Source: Porphyrobacter sp. GA68 (GTDB taxonomy: Bacteria > Pseudomonadota > Alphaproteobacteria > Sphingomonadales > Sphingomonadaceae). From it: a DNA stretch of 64,000 nt. Position numbers and translations under genes: made by a program. This document shows, one piece after another, positions 56,731-64,000 of the stretch. Location: the NCBI RefSeq assembly GCF_022605525.1, contig NZ_JAKQYJ010000001.1, positions 1,464,794-1,528,793 on the forward strand. The letters are read 5' to 3'. The first letter of the stretch is position 1; the number at the start of each line of letters is the position of its first letter. The notes beneath the pieces are model-generated. The model made no database searches. It saw only the letters and a program-made list of their open reading frames with translations, and was not told where the DNA came from.

Positions 56731-56997
56731 CTACTCTCCGGTTGACTGTTCGGTGCGAGAAGATGAGCGAGCCGGTGGAAGCAGCCTCTGCAGAGATGCT
56801 TCTTCGCCCAGCTTTCCGAGCTCTCCGGCAACTCTTGCGAGCGCCTTCTTCGAGAAGGTCTCAAGTCCCGTGCCCAGGATGATTCGGCCCAGCTCAAGGG
56901 CGGCTTGCTCCTCAAGTTGCTTCTGGCGCTCGGCGAGTGCCAGCCGGTCGGCTTCGAGTTTCCGGAGTGCTGCGACAGCGCTTCGTTTGGTTGGCAT
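56731..56997 (-). CDS. DUF6437-like small protein
   Basis: The 88-residue protein is a charged helical sequence (MPTKRSAVAALRKLEADRLALAERQ, then LGRIILGTGLETFSKKALARVA) that I recognise as the DUF6437-type protein of sphingomonad mobile elements. A coiled coil covers about 8-35. The ATG follows aaagga. Function is unknown; the opposite orientation to ssb suggests separate regulation. Confidence 0.7.
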   Translation of the reverse strand: MPTKRSAVAALRKLEADRLALAERQKQLEEQAALELGRIILGTGLETFSKKALARVAGELGKLGEEASLQRLLPPARSSSRTEQSTGE

Positions 56998-57340
56998 CGG
57001 GGTTCCTTTCCTGCACCCCTCCGTGGATCCTCCCTTCGATCAACATGCACCCGGGCGCAGCCTGTAGGAAAGTCCCATCGCGCGGGTCGTCCCTTGCACT
57101 ACGTAACGGAGCGGGGGAGGGGGCTGGCTCACCGAATTCCAAGGGTGATGGGCATGTGGCCGGCGCGTCAAGGACGGCGGGGCCCCACCATTTTGCCTCC
57201 CCTGCGCTTTGCTCCGGTCCGACAAAATCGTTGCCCCCACCGCCGCTTCGCGGTCGCCCTCGGGGCGATCCCTGACCCGCCGGCCCCATGCCCCTCCGCC
57301 TGTTTCCTGTCGTCTCAGCGACAGGTTTCAGGAGGATATC
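56998..57340 (+). other. GC-rich intergenic stretch and leader of the next gene
   Basis: No convincing coding sequence is seen in these 343 bases. Near the right end a 7-bp hairpin (cctgtcg with cgacagg) directly precedes the ttcaggagg ribosome site of the 73-residue gene. Confidence 0.5.
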
Positions 57341-57562
57341 ATGACTGCACTCAGCACCTTGGACACGAACGCGCACAGCTATTTTGAAGCGCTTGCAGTT
57401 GCCGAAAGGCGCGCCCTGCACAGTTTCTTCGACCAGCACGTGGTGGAAGATGAAGACTTGGGCTACTTCGCCCTAGACGAGGGTGACTACAACGCACTGC
57501 CTGCGCATCTCGCCATCCGCGTGGTGCACACGGTCCATGGGGCCATGCTGGACGAATACTGA
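57341..57562 (+). CDS. Small acidic conserved hypothetical protein, 73 residues
   Basis: A short acidic helical protein (FFDQHVVEDEDLGYFALDEGDYN in the middle). No domain is recognised. It has one of the best ribosome sites in the region (tcaggagg, then atatc, then ATG) and its own strong terminator, so it is likely a well-expressed single gene. I chose ATG 57341 over an upstream in-frame start on that basis. Confidence 0.7.
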   Translation: MTALSTLDTNAHSYFEALAVAERRALHSFFDQHVVEDEDLGYFALDEGDYNALPAHLAIRVVHTVHGAMLDEY

Positions 57563-57573
57563 CGACCATTCGA

Positions 57574-57607
57574 GGGCAGGAGCCGGTGACGGTTCCTGCC
57601 CTTTTTT
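57574..57607 (+). terminator. Terminator after the 73-residue gene
   Basis: An 11-bp stem (gggcaggagcc with ggttcctgccc, one G-T pair) with loop ggtgac is followed by six T. Confidence 0.9.
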
Positions 57608-58035
57608 CGTGTTCGCTTGTGCTGGAGCGGGGCGAAAAGCGGAGCGGGGCTGGGGTCGCGCTCGGTCCCGCCCCGCCTTCGGCGGCGCTCCTGCGGGCGC
57701 GGCCATTTTTGTTCTGGGCCCCGCAAGCACACCCGAACGACAGCGGGTCGGACCGGCGCAGTGGCGCGGGGACCGACATACCCCGGTCCCGGGCCCCGCA
57801 CGCGCTCCTTTGCCGCTGCCTTTGCGGGGGTGCGGTCCTTGTGCGCGGTATTCATGCGCTTGAAGATCAGGCTCGATTACGGCCGCGAACTGGATGCTCG
57901 CGCCGCCAAGGGCTCCGTTGGAAAATGCTTTCGAGAGCAGAACGACGAAGATCTCTGGATTCCGCCGCGCAATGGGGAACAGAATTGGCACACCGTACGC
58001 AGCGGGTGCTGCAAGGGAAGGCGCTGAATTACCTC
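57608..58035 (+). other. GC-rich non-coding stretch upstream of the transfer genes
   Basis: Frames are open on both strands because of high G+C, but all read as low-complexity Arg/Pro/Gly sequence. A hairpin with 7-bp arms (ccccgca at 57794-57800 with tgcgggg at 57833-57839) is present. I see no gene. Confidence 0.5.
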
Positions 58036-58160
58036 GCGAATTCACGGCAATTCGCTTGTGGCATCTTCTGTGCCGGATGCGGTCCACTTGCTTGCCGGAC
58101 CGTGCCGAGTCGGCACAGATCCATCTAGCCTGCTGAAAAACGATGTGAATTTTCCGTTTT
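58036..58160 (+). other. Candidate origin of transfer (cluster of inverted repeats)
   Basis: Four inverted repeats lie within 125 bases just upstream of the transfer operon. They are gcgaatt/aattcgc (58036-58055), ggtcc/ggacc (58081-58101), the near-perfect palindrome gtgccga-g-tcggcac (58102-58116), and aaaacg/cgttttcc-type arms at 58137-58142 and 58155-58160. MobF relaxases nick within such structured, AT-varied oriT regions, usually near the relaxosome genes. The nick site itself cannot be placed by reading. Confidence 0.45.
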
Positions 58161-58243
58161 CCTACACCCCCAGCGGCGGCCTAGAGTGGCACTTGCCTTT
58201 CGAAGGGTGAGCCAGGTTCTTTGAACACAAGGAACTTGGAAAA

Positions 58244-58573
58244 ATGCAAAGACACCACCGGTTCGTGACCTATGTCACGCCCCTGATCGCCGAATGGATC
58301 AGGAAACAATCCGACGAGCGCAGGGTCAGCGCGAGCATCGTCATTGGCGACTGCATCTTCGATGCCTGGCACCGCGCGACCGAGGCCGATCTGAGGACCC
58401 CGGCGACCGATCCGGTGCGCCAGAATATCTTCATCACGGTCGCGCTCGACGCCTTGCTGACGCACCATCCGCAGGCCGATCTGCGCGAGAAGACGGTCGC
58501 TGCCTACCAGCGCAGGTTGGAGCGCCTCGGTATCGTTGCACCCCGTCCGCAGGGAGGCGACGATGAAGCATAA
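58244..58573 (+). CDS. Small protein upstream of the coupling protein (possible relaxosome accessory)
   Basis: The 109-residue protein (FVTYVTPLIAEWIRKQSDERRVSASIVIGDCI at the start) has a pattern compatible with a ribbon-helix-helix-like N-terminus: a beta-like segment, then WIRKQSDERRVSASIVI. I cannot confirm a family. It overlaps the coupling-protein gene by 11 bases and follows the oriT-like repeats, so a DNA-binding accessory role in transfer is plausible by context. Confidence 0.6.
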   Translation: MQRHHRFVTYVTPLIAEWIRKQSDERRVSASIVIGDCIFDAWHRATEADLRTPATDPVRQNIFITVALDALLTHHPQADLREKTVAAYQRRLERLGIVAPRPQGGDDEA

Positions 58574-60902
58574 TCTCGTCAACTTCACCCGCGGAAGCCA
58601 GCTCCTCGGCCACTTCGGTTTCATGTTTGCGGCGGGTCTCAAGGGACCGCTCATCGTCACCGTTCTGGTCGCCGTCGGCCTCCTCTACTGGGAAGTGAGC
58701 GGCGCGCTCGACGACCACCAGGTCTACCTCATTTGGATGCATGTCTATGCTTCGGCCTATGGCTTCATGGAATTCGATCCTGACAAGCTCGTGAACCTCA
58801 AGCTGGCCGATGGCAGCATGGTCGCTTTTCCGATTTCGGTGGTTACGGACTACCCGCCGATGCGCGAGGCAGTTGCGCTCTTTCGGTCGACAGCTGTCGG
58901 CGCGCTCTGGCTTGCCGCACTCATCCTTGCCCCCCTCTTCCTGCTCTTTTGGTGGGTCGCCGAACGCTTCGGTGAGCACTCGAAACAGAAGAAGCACGTG
59001 CGCGGCGCTGAGCTGGCAACCCTTCCCGAACTGAAGCGCGAGATCGAACGGCACAACCGCGATGCGCGTTCGCGCGAATATGGCGAAACCATGGGCTGGA
59101 AATGGCGGCTCGCCGGCTCCACTTACCTTCGCGATGCAGGCTTCTATGCTCCCGCGCATCTTGCCCGGGTGAGCTGGCCGTGGCGGCTCGAGCAGAGCCA
59201 TGCGATGCTCGTGGGTACGACCGGAACCGGCAAGACCGTGGTGCTTACCGAGCTGGCAGATGAGATCCGGCAGCGGGGCGAGCGCGCGGTCATCTTCGAC
59301 CTCACCGGAGCCTTCATCGAGACCTTCTACGATCCTGAACGCGACATCATCCTGAACCCGCTCGACGCGCGTTGTCCGGCCTGGAGCGTGTTCAACGACT
59401 GCACAACCCGCGCAGAATTCCATGCGGCTGCGGAGTCCTTGGTTCCTCATGACGGTGGCGGCGCCGAACAGTTCTGGGTGCTCGCCGCGCGCACCTTGTT
59501 CGTCGAGACCTGCCTCAAGCTCGCCGAGGCGGGACGAGGGACCAATACCGCGCTCGCGCACGAATTGATGAATGCTGATCTCTCCGACCTGCACCAATTG
59601 CTCGAAGACACGATGGCAGGACCGATCAGCACGCCGAGCGCGGCGCGCATGGCGGAATCGGTGCGTGCGGTGTTCAACGTCAACGCCAAGGCGCTGCAGA
59701 TGTTGCCCGAGGACGGGACTCCGTTCTCGGTCCGCGAATGGGTCAACGGGGCAGGCAAACCGGGCTCGATCCTGTTCCTCTCGGCGCGCTACATCGACAT
59801 GAGCGTGCTATCGCAGTTGCTCACCCTGTGGCTCGATACATCGATCAACACGCTGATGGCAGGCAAGCGTTCGCGCGACCTCAGGCTATGGTTCCTGATC
59901 GACGAGCTGGGCGCGCTGCACCGCCTGCCGTCGCTCGAGAAAGGCCTCCAGACCGCGCGTAATTTCGGGGGCGCAATCGTCACCGGCATCCATGCCTTTG
60001 CCAAGCTCAAGGACGTCTACGGCGAAAACATGGCAATGACCCTGTCTTCGCTTGCCCGCACCAAGCTGATCCTCGGCACCGCCGACCGCGAAACCGCCAC
60101 CTGGTGTTCCGATGTCATCGGCCACCGCGAGGTTCGCGAGATGGAGGAAGGCTACAGCTACGGATACAACAACGCCCGCGATGCGGTCAGTCTGACGCCG
60201 CGGCGTCAGGTGGTCCCGCTGCTGCTTCCCGACGAGCTGATGAGGCTCAAGAACCTTCACGGCTTCATCAAGTTTCCGGAAGGATTTCCGGCAGCGCCCA
60301 TCGTCCTTCAGCCACGAAATTGGCCCCGGGTAGCGGAAGGCTTTATCGCTCGGGAGATCCCCAAGACGGCCAAGAAGGCGGCGTCCGCAGGCGGCGAAGC
60401 GGGAACCGGTTCAGAGCCGACCGGACCTTCCGAAACGAGCGATAATGACGGTGATCCGCGCCGGATGAAGGACAAGCACGATCTGTCCAATCGTCCTGCA
60501 ATGAGGTCTCGCAAGGACCAGCACAAGGAACCAGGCCGGGGTCGCCGATGCACCAAAACGGAGCAGTCACAGCTGGGGCGCACGAAAGGGAGAAACCCTC
60601 GCGACGGAGGACAAAGGAGCGCGCTTCCTGCCCGACCTCGGCCAGCGCAGTCCGAGCTTCCCCTGACCAGCAAGGCCGAAGAGGATCGCGACAGCAACCA
60701 GTTAACTGCACCGTCGCAGCGGTCCGACGTTCCCGATCCTGCGACCCACCAGCGAGCGCAGGACGCGCGCGGCAAGGCCGACCAGAAGATGCAGGAGGAG
60801 CAGCAGAAATCGCTCCTGGGCGGCGCTGCGAAGCAAGGACGGAGCGCTGACCACGATCAGGATCACGACCACGATCTCGGCGACTACGATCCCGATATGT
60901 GA
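58563..60902 (+). CDS. traD: Type IV coupling protein, TraD/VirD4 family
   Basis: The 779-residue ATPase couples the relaxosome to the secretion channel. Two N-terminal membrane helices (about 27-47 and 112-135) flank a periplasmic segment. Walker A GTTGTGKT is near 218 and Walker B WFLIDELGALH near 443. The last 160 residues are a hydrophilic, basic then acidic low-complexity tail ending in a His/Asp-rich stretch (DHDQDHDHD), unusual for the family and probably disordered. It is followed by the relaxase gene after 47 bases. Confidence 0.94.
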   Translation: MKHNLVNFTRGSQLLGHFGFMFAAGLKGPLIVTVLVAVGLLYWEVSGALDDHQVYLIWMHVYASAYGFMEFDPDKLVNLKLADGSMVAFPISVVTDYPPMREAVALFRSTAVGALWLAALILAPLFLLFWWVAERFGEHSKQKKHVRGAELATLPELKREIERHNRDARSREYGETMGWKWRLAGSTYLRDAGFYAPAHLARVSWPWRLEQSHAMLVGTTGTGKTVVLTELADEIRQRGERAVIFDLTGAFIETFYDPERDIILNPLDARCPAWSVFNDCTTRAEFHAAAESLVPHDGGGAEQFWVLAARTLFVETCLKLAEAGRGTNTALAHELMNADLSDLHQLLEDTMAGPISTPSAARMAESVRAVFNVNAKALQMLPEDGTPFSVREWVNGAGKPGSILFLSARYIDMSVLSQLLTLWLDTSINTLMAGKRSRDLRLWFLIDELGALHRLPSLEKGLQTARNFGGAIVTGIHAFAKLKDVYGENMAMTLSSLARTKLILGTADRETATWCSDVIGHREVREMEEGYSYGYNNARDAVSLTPRRQVVPLLLPDELMRLKNLHGFIKFPEGFPAAPIVLQPRNWPRVAEGFIAREIPKTAKKAASAGGEAGTGSEPTGPSETSDNDGDPRRMKDKHDLSNRPAMRSRKDQHKEPGRGRRCTKTEQSQLGRTKGRNPRDGGQRSALPARPRPAQSELPLTSKAEEDRDSNQLTAPSQRSDVPDPATHQRAQDARGKADQKMQEEQQKSLLGGAAKQGRSADHDQDHDHDLGDYDPDM

Positions 60903-60949
60903 CGCCGACCATGGGAGGGGCAAGGGCTTACGAAAGGTAATTCCGCCCC

Positions 60950-63862
60950 ATGCTTTCCGTCGCCAATGTCCGCTCGCCTTCGGCGGCGGCAAGCTACTTT
61001 GCCTCGGACAATTACTACGCCAGCGCCGATGCCGATCGCTCGGGTCAGTGGATCGGCGATGGCGCCAAACGCCTTGGTCTTGAGGGCAAGGTCGAGGCCA
61101 AGGCGTTCGACGCGCTGCTGCGCGGTGAGCTGCTCGATAGTAGCAGCGTCGGCAATCCTGGCCAGGCGCACCGCCCGGGGACCGATCTCACCTTCTCGGT
61201 GCCCAAGAGCTGGTCGCTGCTGGCGCTCGTCGGGAAAGACGAGCGGATCATCGCCGCCTACCGCGAAGCCGTCGTCGAGGCGTTGCACTGGGCCGAAAGA
61301 AACGCGGCCGAGACCCGGATCGTCGAGAAGGGCAAGGTGGTGACGCAGGCGACCGGAAACCTCGCCATCGGCCTGTTCCAGCACGATACCAACCGCAATC
61401 AGGAACCCAACCTCCATTTTCACGCGGTCATCGCCAATGTCACGCAAGGGAGGGACGGCAAATGGCGAACGCTCAAGAATGATCGGCTGTGGCAGCTCAA
61501 TACCACGCTCAATTCGATCGCGATGGCGCGCTTTCGCGTGGCGGTCGAGAAGCTTGGCTACGAGCCGGGACCGGTGCTCAAGCACGGCAATTTCGAGGCG
61601 CGCGGGATATCGCGCGAGCAGGTCATGGCGTTCTCGACCCGCCGCAAGGAAGTGCTCGAGGCGCGGCGCGGTCCGGGTCTCGAAGCCGGCCGCATCGCTG
61701 CGCTCGACACCCGCGCGAGCAAGGAAGGGACTGAAGACCGAGCGACCCTGAGTAAGCAATGGAGCGAGGCTGCGCAATCAATCGGGCTTGACCTGTTGCC
61801 ACTGGTCGATCGAGCCCGGACCAGGGCCCTTGGGCAGGGCATGGAAGCCACGCGGATCGGTTCGCTGGTCGAGCGCGGGCGGGCGTGGCTCAGCCGCTTT
61901 GCCGCGCATGTCAGGGGCGATCCCGCCGATCCCCTGGTGCCGCCATCGGTGCTGAAGCAGGACCGTCAGACCATCGCCGCAGCGCAGGCTGTCGCCTCGG
62001 CGGTGCGCCATCTCTCGCAACGCGAGGCGGCGTTCGAACGGACAGCGCTCTACAAGGCCGCGCTCGATTTCGGGCTGCCGACCACGATTGCCGATGTCGA
62101 GAAGCGGACCCGGGCTTTGGTGCGTTCAGGTGACCTGATTGCGGGCAAGGGCGAGCACAAGGACTGGCTTGCATCGCGCGATGCGGTCGTGACCGAACAA
62201 CGGATCCTGTCCGAAGTTGCTGCCGGCAAGGACGACAGCTCGCCGGTGATCGACCCGCGAAAGGCCGCCGCATCTGTTCAGGCGGCTGCGCTCACGGGGC
62301 AGGGGTTCCGGCTTAACGAGGGACAATTGGCGGCGGCGCAGCTGATCCTCACGTCGAAGGATCGCACGATCGCGGTCCAGGGTATTGCCGGTGCGGGTAA
62401 GAGCAGCGTGTTGAAGCCCGTCGCCGACGTGCTGGGCGATGAAGGACACCCGGTTATCGGGCTCGCGATCCAGAACACTCTTGTCCACATGCTTGAGCGC
62501 GACACCGGGATGGGCTCGCAGACGCTCGCGCGCTTTCTCGGGGGCTGGAACAAGCTGCTCGACGATCCGGGCAATGTCGCATTGCGCGCGGACGCACAGG
62601 CGAGCCTCAAGGATCATGTGCTGGTGTTAGACGAGGCATCGATGGTCTCGAACGAAGACAAGGAGAAGCTCGTTCGCCTCGCCAACCTGGCAGGCGTTCA
62701 TCGACTAGTCCTAATGGGAGACCGCAAGCAGCTGGGCGCGGTCGACGCGGGCAAGCCGTTCGCGCTGCTTCAGCGGACAGGGATTGCGAGGGCAGAGATG
62801 GCTACGAACCTGCGCGCCCGAGACCCGGTCGTGCGCGAAGCGCAGTCAGCAGCCCAAGCAGGCGACGTGCGCAAGGCACTTCGCCATCTGAAGTCGCACA
62901 CCGTCGAGGCCAAGGGCGATGGCGCGCAGGTCGCCGCTGAAACCTGGCTCGCGCTCGACAAGGAAACCCGCGCGCGGACTTCGATCTACGCTTCGGGACG
63001 CGCAATTCGTTCCGCGGTCAACTCGGCGGTCCAGCAAGGCCTCCTCGCCAATCGCGAGATCGGTCCGGGCAAGATGGAGCTTGAGGTCCTCGACCGCTTA
63101 AACACGACCCGGGAAGAGCTACGACACCTTCCAGCCTACCGGGCGGGCCGTGTGCTAGAGGTCTCCAGGAAGCAGCAGGCCCTCGGCCTACCCGTTGGCG
63201 AGTATCGCGTCATTGGACAGGACCGGAAAGGGAAGCGGGTCGAGGTCGAAGACAAGCGTGGCAGGCGGTTCCGGTTCGATCCGGCGCGGATCAAGGCGGG
63301 GAAGGGTGACGACAACCTCACCCTGCTCGAGCCTCGCAAACTCGAAATTCACAAAGGTGACCGGATACGGTGGACGCGAAACGATCACCGGCGCGGCCTG
63401 TTCAACGCCGACCAGGCGAGGGTCGCGGCAATAGTAAGCGGTAAGATCACCTTCGAGACCTCCAAGGGTGACCAGGTCGAATTGAAGAGGGACGATCCGA
63501 TGCTCAAGCGGATCGACCTCGCCTATGCCCTCAACGCCCATATGGCGCAGGGCCTGACATCGGATCGCGGTATCGCAGTGATGGACAGCCGCGAGCGTAA
63601 CCTTTCGAACCAGAAGACGTTCTTGGTGACGGTTACGAGGCTACGCGATAACCTTACGCTGGTCGTCGATAGTTCGGACAAGCTCGGAGCGGCAGTTGCC
63701 CGAAACAAGGGCGAGAAGGCCTCCGCCCTCGAGGTCACGGCAGGGGTAAAGTCGACCGAAGAGAATGGTGGCGGGAAGATTCAGCCGAAACCGGAGGAGG
63801 CAAACAAGGCTGAGAAGGAGCTCACCCGGAGCAAGAGCAAGACGCTGGATTTTGGAATCTGA
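60950..63862 (+). CDS. traI: MobF-family relaxase/helicase (TrwC/TraI type)
   Basis: The 970-residue protein nicks at oriT and unwinds the transferred strand. The N-terminal relaxase has tyrosines at 22-23 (DNYYASAD), the block RPGTDLTFSVPKSWSL at 75-90, and the metal-binding histidines His145, His156 and His158 (NLHFHAVIAN). The C-terminal RecD-like helicase has GIAGAGKSS near 480, LDEASM near 560 and a UvrD-like end with THE-type AHMAQGLTSDRG. The length is normal for compact MobF relaxases. The other mating genes are not in the window. Confidence 0.95.
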   Translation: MLSVANVRSPSAAASYFASDNYYASADADRSGQWIGDGAKRLGLEGKVEAKAFDALLRGELLDSSSVGNPGQAHRPGTDLTFSVPKSWSLLALVGKDERIIAAYREAVVEALHWAERNAAETRIVEKGKVVTQATGNLAIGLFQHDTNRNQEPNLHFHAVIANVTQGRDGKWRTLKNDRLWQLNTTLNSIAMARFRVAVEKLGYEPGPVLKHGNFEARGISREQVMAFSTRRKEVLEARRGPGLEAGRIAALDTRASKEGTEDRATLSKQWSEAAQSIGLDLLPLVDRARTRALGQGMEATRIGSLVERGRAWLSRFAAHVRGDPADPLVPPSVLKQDRQTIAAAQAVASAVRHLSQREAAFERTALYKAALDFGLPTTIADVEKRTRALVRSGDLIAGKGEHKDWLASRDAVVTEQRILSEVAAGKDDSSPVIDPRKAAASVQAAALTGQGFRLNEGQLAAAQLILTSKDRTIAVQGIAGAGKSSVLKPVADVLGDEGHPVIGLAIQNTLVHMLERDTGMGSQTLARFLGGWNKLLDDPGNVALRADAQASLKDHVLVLDEASMVSNEDKEKLVRLANLAGVHRLVLMGDRKQLGAVDAGKPFALLQRTGIARAEMATNLRARDPVVREAQSAAQAGDVRKALRHLKSHTVEAKGDGAQVAAETWLALDKETRARTSIYASGRAIRSAVNSAVQQGLLANREIGPGKMELEVLDRLNTTREELRHLPAYRAGRVLEVSRKQQALGLPVGEYRVIGQDRKGKRVEVEDKRGRRFRFDPARIKAGKGDDNLTLLEPRKLEIHKGDRIRWTRNDHRRGLFNADQARVAAIVSGKITFETSKGDQVELKRDDPMLKRIDLAYALNAHMAQGLTSDRGIAVMDSRERNLSNQKTFLVTVTRLRDNLTLVVDSSDKLGAAVARNKGEKASALEVTAGVKSTEENGGGKIQPKPEEANKAEKELTRSKSKTLDFGI

Positions 63863-64000
63863 ATGGCCGGTTTGCGCCCCAATAGCGGCCATAAAGTCAG
63901 GCGAGGACACGCCTGAAAGCTGCCGTTCCAAAGTTTCGTCTGATTGAGGAAAATAAGCCTTCAATCGCAATAGGTCGAAAAATTTTCTTCGCGATGCGTC

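Larger units (their letters stand above)
39040..64000 (+). mobile_element. Integrative and conjugative element, left part (right end outside window)
   Basis: A P4-type integrase directly downstream of a tRNA is followed by genes typical of conjugative elements and not of the chromosome. They are a VirB1-like transglycosylase, TOPRIM protein, strawberry-notch/DarB-like protein, ParB-like protein, ArdC, DUF2493, SSB, a VirD4/TraD coupling protein and a MobF relaxase. Housekeeping genes stop abruptly at the tRNA. I find no repeat of the tRNA 3' end inside the window, so attR and the mating-pair genes must lie further right. The left boundary is placed approximately in the tRNA 3' half. Confidence 0.9.

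Noticed and set aside
57473..58087. 204-residue minus-strand frame and overlapping plus-strand frames in the gene-poor stretch.
   Set aside because: They are low-complexity Arg/Gly/Pro sequence over a GC-rich region and overlap a terminator and candidate oriT.
1..64000. CRISPR arrays, insertion sequences and rRNA operons.
   Set aside because: No regularly spaced repeats, transposase genes with terminal repeats, or rRNA sequence were seen.

Overview
The window reads as the chromosome of an alphaproteobacterium of the order Sphingomonadales (Erythrobacteraceae or Sphingomonadaceae). The grounds are the order rpsB-tsf-pyrH-frr-uppS-cdsA-dxr-rseP-bamA-ompH-fabZ, the high G+C, the block ccmC-D-E-F-G-H-I, and an L31 protein without zinc cysteines. 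I cannot fix the genus by reading.

Region 1 (1-38917) is ordinary core chromosome. It holds phospholipid synthesis (psd, pssA, cdsA, pgsA), translation genes (rpsB, tsf, frr, aspS, rpmE), pyrH, isoprenoid and cell-wall lipid steps (dxr, uppS), envelope assembly (rseP, bamA, an OmpH/Skp chaperone, fabZ), tRNA-His, an amino-acid dehydrogenase, the cytochrome c maturation operon, kup, the unit dapF-ftsY-yciB, a GGDEF-EAL protein, an EVE-domain protein, an acetolactate-synthase-like enzyme, an LplT-like transporter, oxyR, rnd, acpP-fabF, mltG and thpR.

Region 2 starts at an elongator tRNA-Met gene (38985-39061) and runs past the right edge. It is the left part of an integrative and conjugative element (ICE). 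A P4-type tyrosine integrase lies next to the tRNA. It is followed by a VirB1-like transglycosylase, a TOPRIM protein, a 1415-residue methylase-helicase of the strawberry-notch/DarB type, a large ParB-like protein, an ArdC antirestriction protein, a DUF2493 (SLOG) protein, SSB, several small conserved ICE genes, an oriT-like cluster of inverted repeats, a TraD/VirD4-type coupling protein and a MobF (TrwC/TraI) relaxase. The rest of the type IV secretion system and the right attachment site must lie beyond 64000.

Region 3 (about 48755-52602) sits inside the ICE between parB and ardC and is the most interesting part. It is a self-contained, oppositely oriented, four-gene operon whose codon use leans more to A/T at third positions than its neighbours. 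It has a near-consensus promoter overlapped by a short palindrome and its own terminator-like hairpin. In transcription order the genes are: a 189-residue helical protein of unknown function; a QueC-like protein with an added N-terminal domain and a variant PP-loop; an Xre-HTH/ImmA-IrrE (M78) metalloprotease; and a PIN-like nuclease. All junctions overlap or nearly touch. QueC-like proteins with such extensions are known from the Qat and type IV CBASS anti-phage systems, but none of the other partners of those systems is here. I propose a new QueC-centred defence system, or a Qat-like system fused to an Xre-protease/PIN toxin-antitoxin pair, carried as ICE cargo.
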